64,000 nucleotides of DNA from the NCBI GenBank assembly GCA_958402075.1, contig CATXSD010000001.1, forward strand, positions 26,261 through 90,260, read 5' to 3'. Numbering within the stretch: the stretch's first letter is position 1; the number at the start of each line of letters is the position of its first letter. Below are positions 60,523 through 64,000 of the stretch, in pieces. The notes under the pieces are model-generated. The model was not told the DNA's origin. It saw only the letters and a list, made by a program, of their open reading frames with translations, and did no database searches. The DNA comes from Mediterranea massiliensis. GTDB taxonomy: Bacteria; Bacteroidota; Bacteroidia; Bacteroidales; Bacteroidaceae. A program made the position numbers and the translations under genes.

Positions 60523-61746
60523 TCAGCGTGCGGCCACCAGCTCGGCAATCTTCACCACCACCTTCATGGCTTTTTCCATGCTCTGGATGGGCACAAACTC
60601 ATAACGGCCGTGGAAGTTGAGTCCGCCGGCAAAGATGTTGGGACAAGGCAGCCCCTTGAACGAGAGCTGCGCTCCGTCCGTTCCACCGCGGATTGCCCTC
60701 ACGCGAGGTTCCACGCCGGCTTCCTTCATGGCCTGGAAAGCGATGTCGATGACGTGCATCACCGGCTCTATCTTCTCGCGCATGTTGTAGTATTGGTCGT
60801 GCAGGTCGAGCGTTGCCGTCCCCTCGCCGTACTCGGCATTGATCTTCCGCACCAAGTGCTCCATCTCCTGCTTGCGGCTTTCGAAGCGGGCACGGTCATG
60901 GTCACGGATGATGTAGGAAACAACCGTCTGCTCTACCTCTCCGCTGATACCCACCAGATGATAGAAGCCTTCATAACCCTCGGTATGCTCGGGCGTCTCG
61001 TGGCTGGGCAGCATGGCCATAAAACGGCCGGCCACCCGAATGGAGTTGATCATCTTGTGTTTGGCATAGCCCGGGTGCACGTTACGGCCCTTGAACGTAA
61101 TCTTGGCAGAAGCGGCATTGAAGTTCTCGAACTCCAGTTCACCTACCTCACCGCCGTCCATCGTATAGGCCCAGTCGCAACCGAATTTCTGCACATCGAA
61201 CTTATGGGCACCGAGACCGATTTCCTCGTCGGGATTGAAGCCGACGCGTATCTTGCCATGTTTTATTTCAGGATGCTCCTGCAGGTAGGCAACGGCCGAA
61301 ACGATTTCAGCAATACCAGCCTTGTCATCAGCCCCCAGCAAAGTCTTTCCGTCGGTCACGAGCAAATCCTCGCCCTTATGGTCGAGCAACTCAGGGAACT
61401 GAGAAGGAGACAGCACTATATTTTCTTCGGCACAGAGCACGATGTCCTTACCGTCATAGTTTTCCACTTTGCGGGGAGACACGTTCTTGCCGCTCATGTC
61501 GGGACTTGTATCCATGTGGGCGATGAAGCCTACCGTCGGCAACGGCTTGTCCGTATTGGCGGGAAGCGTGGCAAACAGATAGCCGTTCTCGTCCAGCGTG
61601 ATTTCCTCAAGACCCATCGACTCCAGTTCTTCCTTCAGGTAGCGGGCAAAAACCATCTGCCCCGGCGTACTGGGAGTGACACCCGTTTCTTCACTCGACT
61701 GGGTGTCGAAGCTGACATACTTCAAAAAACGTTCTACTAAAGTCAT
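60523..61746 (-). CDS. pepT: Peptidase T (tripeptidase)
   Basis: The product has 407 residues starting [20 protein letters not shown]; a 36-codon upstream extension was rejected. This M20B dizinc aminopeptidase has metal motifs HMDTSPD (near 77), [19 protein letters not shown] and the late [11 protein letters not shown]. It removes N-terminal residues from tripeptides. Probably co-transcribed with gcvT. Confidence 0.95.
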   Translation of the reverse strand: MTLVERFLKYVSFDTQSSEETGVTPSTPGQMVFARYLKEELESMGLEEITLDENGYLFATLPANTDKPLPTVGFIAHMDTSPDMSGKNVSPRKVENYDGKDIVLCAEENIVLSPSQFPELLDHKGEDLLVTDGKTLLGADDKAGIAEIVSAVAYLQEHPEIKHGKIRVGFNPDEEIGLGAHKFDVQKFGCDWAYTMDGGEVGELEFENFNAASAKITFKGRNVHPGYAKHKMINSIRVAGRFMAMLPSHETPEHTEGYEGFYHLVGISGEVEQTVVSYIIRDHDRARFESRKQEMEHLVRKINAEYGEGTATLDLHDQYYNMREKIEPVMHVIDIAFQAMKEAGVEPRVRAIRGGTDGAQLSFKGLPCPNIFAGGLNFHGRYEFVPIQSMEKAMKVVVKIAELVAAR

Positions 61747-61870
61747 ATCATTCAAAATAAAAATAAGATTCAACAATATTTGTTCATTGTGCCCGTAAAG
61801 GTAGGAAAAGGGGCGTAAATTGCCAAGCAATCCACGCCCCTTTTTTATTTTCAAGTTAACGTTTTGTCAA

Positions 61871-63280
61871 TCAGAAGCAGCTGCTGCCGTCGAAGCAGTG
61901 GGTGCAGAGCTTGCACTTGGGCAGGCCGATGGACTCGACCAGAGTCTCCAGCGTATTGAAACGCAGAGAGGTGAAGCCGAAGCGCTCGCGCATGATATCG
62001 ACCATACGGTTGTACTCGGGAGAGCCGGTGGTGGCGTACTTCTCGAGGTTCTTGTTCTCGTCGCCCTCGAGCTCCTTGATGATGCGACGGGTGATGAGCT
62101 CGAGCGGGCTCTTGGAGGCAGTGAAGCCGATGAAGGGGCAGGCGTAGATGAGGGGCGGACAAGCGATACGGATGTGTACCTCCTTGGCTCCGTACTCGTA
62201 GAGCACCTTGACATTGTCGCGCAACTGCGTGCCGCGCACGATGGAGTCGTCGCAAAACAACAGGCGCTTGCCCTGAAGCATGGCTCGGTTGGGGATGAGC
62301 TTCATCTTGGCCACAAGGTTGCGCATCTCCTGACGGCTGGGGGTGAAGCTGCGGGGCCAGGTGGGGGTATACTTGGCAATGGCGCGGTGGTAAGGGATGC
62401 CCTTGCCTTCGGCGTAACCGAGGGCCATGCCGACACCCGAATCGGGGATACCGCAGGCGCAGTCGACTTCGGAGGAATCGGTCTGTCCCATCTTGAGTCC
62501 GCTGGTGAAGCGTACTTCCTCGACGTTGCGGCCTTCGTAGCACGAGGTGGGGAAGCCATAATAAACCCACAGGAAGGAACAGATCTGCATCCGCTCTTCA
62601 GGACGGCGAAGCTGCTCGACGCCATCGGCATGCAGGCGGACAATCTCGCCCGGACCGAGGTAGCGGTCGACCTCGTAGTCGAGGTTGGGGAAGCTGCTCG
62701 ACTCGCTGGTGGCGGCATAGGCTCCGTCCTTGCGGCCGATGACGATGGGGGTGCGTCCCCACTTGTCGCGCGCGGCGATGATGCCGTCTTCGGTCAGGAG
62801 CAGCATGGAGCAGGAGCCCTTGATGTGCTTATAGACATTCTCAATACCTTCGACGAAGTTCTTTCCCTGGATGATAAGCAGGGCGATGAGCTCGGTCTGG
62901 TTGGTCTGGCCGGAGCTGAGCTCGGAAAAGTGCATGTTCTGACGGAGCAGCTGCTCTTCGAGCTCGGCGATGTTGACAATCTTGGCCACAGTGACGATGG
63001 CAAAACGGCCGAGGTGGGAATTGAGGATAATGGGCTGCGCATCGGTGTCGCTGATGATGCCGATGCCGGAATGGCCCTTGAACTTGTCGAGCTCGTCCTC
63101 GAACTTGGTGCGGAAATAAGTGCTTTCCAGATTGTGGATGGAACGGTTGAAGCTGCGGGTCTGCGCATCGTAGGTGGCCATACCGCCACGCTTCGTTCCT
63201 AAATGAGAATTGTAGTCTGTACCATAAAACAAATCAGTCACGCAACTTTCTTGGGCGACTGTACCGAAGAATCCTCCCAT
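61871..63280 (-). CDS. PurF-like amidophosphoribosyltransferase lacking the glutaminase nucleophile
   Basis: The 469-residue protein has an N-terminal class II glutaminase-like domain (about 1-235) and a phosphoribosyltransferase domain with the PRPP loop FCDDSIVRGTQ near 350. The opening MGGFFGT has Gly where active PurF has the nucleophilic Cys of the CGIFG motif, so glutamine hydrolysis is unlikely. The C-terminus has a compact Cys cluster CKLCTHCFDGSSCF. It may use ammonia or have another role; the canonical PurF is probably elsewhere. Confidence 0.88.
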   Translation of the reverse strand: MGGFFGTVAQESCVTDLFYGTDYNSHLGTKRGGMATYDAQTRSFNRSIHNLESTYFRTKFEDELDKFKGHSGIGIISDTDAQPIILNSHLGRFAIVTVAKIVNIAELEEQLLRQNMHFSELSSGQTNQTELIALLIIQGKNFVEGIENVYKHIKGSCSMLLLTEDGIIAARDKWGRTPIVIGRKDGAYAATSESSSFPNLDYEVDRYLGPGEIVRLHADGVEQLRRPEERMQICSFLWVYYGFPTSCYEGRNVEEVRFTSGLKMGQTDSSEVDCACGIPDSGVGMALGYAEGKGIPYHRAIAKYTPTWPRSFTPSRQEMRNLVAKMKLIPNRAMLQGKRLLFCDDSIVRGTQLRDNVKVLYEYGAKEVHIRIACPPLIYACPFIGFTASKSPLELITRRIIKELEGDENKNLEKYATTGSPEYNRMVDIMRERFGFTSLRFNTLETLVESIGLPKCKLCTHCFDGSSCF

Positions 63281-63333
63281 ATATTCTTATTTTTATATTA
63301 CGTTGATAGTGTCCTGTCTCATAAAGACGTGTG

Positions 63334-63341
63334 CAAAGGTA
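63334..63341 (-). promoter_or_regulatory. -7 box of the PurF-like gene
   Basis: Minus-strand TACCTTTG, 54 bp before the start codon; -33 box weak. Confidence 0.5.
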
Positions 63342-63394
63342 CAAATAAGTCGGCAGGCGGCCTGCGCCATACCCCAGTTTTTTGAGAAAAAAAT

Positions 63395-63436
63395 GCGCCC
63401 CACCAGAAAAAGATTTTCCAGCGGGACGCCAAAACT
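63395..63436 (-). terminator. Likely terminator of the GH97 gene
   Basis: Leftward, GCGTCCCGC...GGTGGGGCGC forms an imperfect GC-rich stem followed by a T7 run, about 35 bp past the stop. Confidence 0.65.
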
Positions 63437-63468
63437 GAGAGCCTATTGAGCTATCTTTTTACCCCTAC

Positions 63469-64000
63469 TCAGTTTTTCCATTTCTTCAGGTTCTTCAGGT
63501 CGGCCGGCGTGGCTTCCATCAGACTCAGGGCAAATCCGCCGCTACGCGCCTCCTGAACGGAAATGCGAGTCTTGGCAGTGACAATGCCTTTCTTTATCTG
63601 GTAGGAAGTGGGATTCTCCTTGTAGTCGGCATCCTTGCCGTCGGCATAGAGGGTGGCCACGTACTTCTTGTCTGCATCGAGGAAGTCGAGCTTGAACTCA
63701 GCCGTACGGGCATTCTCGTCGGTAATGCCGCCCACGAACCAGTTGTTGCAGCCTTTGGCCTTGCGGGCAATGGTGATGTAGTCGCCCGGCTCCGCTTCGA
63801 GGTAACGGCTCTCGTCCCAGTCGACAGCCACGTCCTTGATGAACTGGAAAGCATCCATGTGCTTCTCGTAATTTTCCACGAGGTCGGCTGCCATCTGCAG
63901 GGGGCTGTAGAGGGTGACGTAGAGGGCAAGCTGCTTGGCCAGGGTCGTCTGTACCTGTCCGTGGGGCTGGTCGCCCATGAAGTCGAGACGGATGTCGAAG
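63469..64000 (-). CDS. GH97-family alpha-glycosidase (C-terminal part; 5' end outside window)
   Basis: Only the last 176 residues are visible. The stretch HGQVQTTLAKQLALYVTLYSPLQMAADL is a strong GH97 match (alpha-glucosidase/alpha-galactosidase, SusB-like). It is followed by the C-terminal beta-sandwich with GDYITIARKAKGCNNWFVGGIT. The catalytic region is beyond the window, so retaining versus inverting type and substrate cannot be told. Confidence 0.9.
   Translation of the reverse strand, partial: FDIRLDFMGDQPHGQVQTTLAKQLALYVTLYSPLQMAADLVENYEKHMDAFQFIKDVAVDWDESRYLEAEPGDYITIARKAKGCNNWFVGGITDENARTAEFKLDFLDADKKYVATLYADGKDADYKENPTSYQIKKGIVTAKTRISVQEARSGGFALSLMEATPADLKNLKKWKN

Noticed and set aside
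61820..63202. 460-codon plus-strand frame opposite the PurF-like gene
   Set aside because: Antisense shadow with a composition typical of reversed GC-rich coding DNA.

Overview
The window looks like a chromosome segment of a Bacteroidaceae gut anaerobe (Bacteroides or a close, fairly GC-rich relative). The evidence is the TAnnTTTG -7 / TTTG -33 promoters, the lack of strong Shine-Dalgarno sites, and typical families: BACON lipoprotein, C10 peptidase, GH97, DUF4476, GIN-domain protein, type B L31, S16 with an Ala-rich tail, and anaerobic NrdDG. No rRNA, tRNA, CRISPR array or transposase was seen. Species cannot be assigned from sequence alone.

1-20.9 kb is an export locus. Reading leftward from 15.3 kb there is an HlyD-type adaptor, three tandem pairs of FtsX/MacB-like permeases, one LolD/MacB-type ATPase, a GIN-domain periplasmic protein, another permease pair, and a further permease cut by the window edge. 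Nine permeases are visible for one ATPase. They fall into two alternating types, and within a pair the genes are 5-25 bp apart, which suggests heterodimers. The adaptor and the ATPase each have a -24/-12 (sigma54-like) promoter with upstream GTGTCCG/CGGACAC palindromes. Diverging rightward are TolC, EmrA-like and EmrB-like genes, then an AraC regulator.

20.9-24.4 kb: a translationally coupled DUF3791-DUF3990-DUF3791 cassette (ADP-ribosyltransferase-like, possibly a toxin-antitoxin or defence unit), a GH73/LysM glucosaminidase, a DUF4476 lipoprotein and cytidine deaminase. 24.7-30.9 kb: a redox operon (NapH/NapG-like Fe-S fusion, Tat-exported aldo/keto reductase lipoprotein, DUF1893, TonB receptor, NudC). 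31-40 kb: phosphoglucomutase, C69 dipeptidase, M23 peptidase, alanine dehydrogenase, HdeD-like membrane protein, asparaginase and a candidate small RNA.

40.3-46.2 kb is a hexuronate/altronate locus: eda and kdgK diverge from a LacI-family regulator, altronate dehydratase and an NhaC-type antiporter, with paired operators between them. 46.3-64 kb is mainly housekeeping: S16, a TlpA-like lipoprotein, nrdD-nrdG, a ThrE exporter, a C10 protease plus BACON lipoprotein, fructose-bisphosphate aldolase, a secreted phosphodiesterase-fold protein, L31, gcvT, pepT, a PurF-like protein without its nucleophile, and the 3' part of a GH97 gene.

The most unusual content is between genes. Six intergenic arrays have a strict 22-bp (once 23-bp) period, typically with exactly six units. 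Their unit sequences mostly differ between loci, and all lie just 3' of a gene. A second family is a promoter element in which the -33 box lies in the arm of an inverted repeat and the -7 box sits about 20-30 bp before the start codon; it occurs at four genes and is tandemly duplicated at two.
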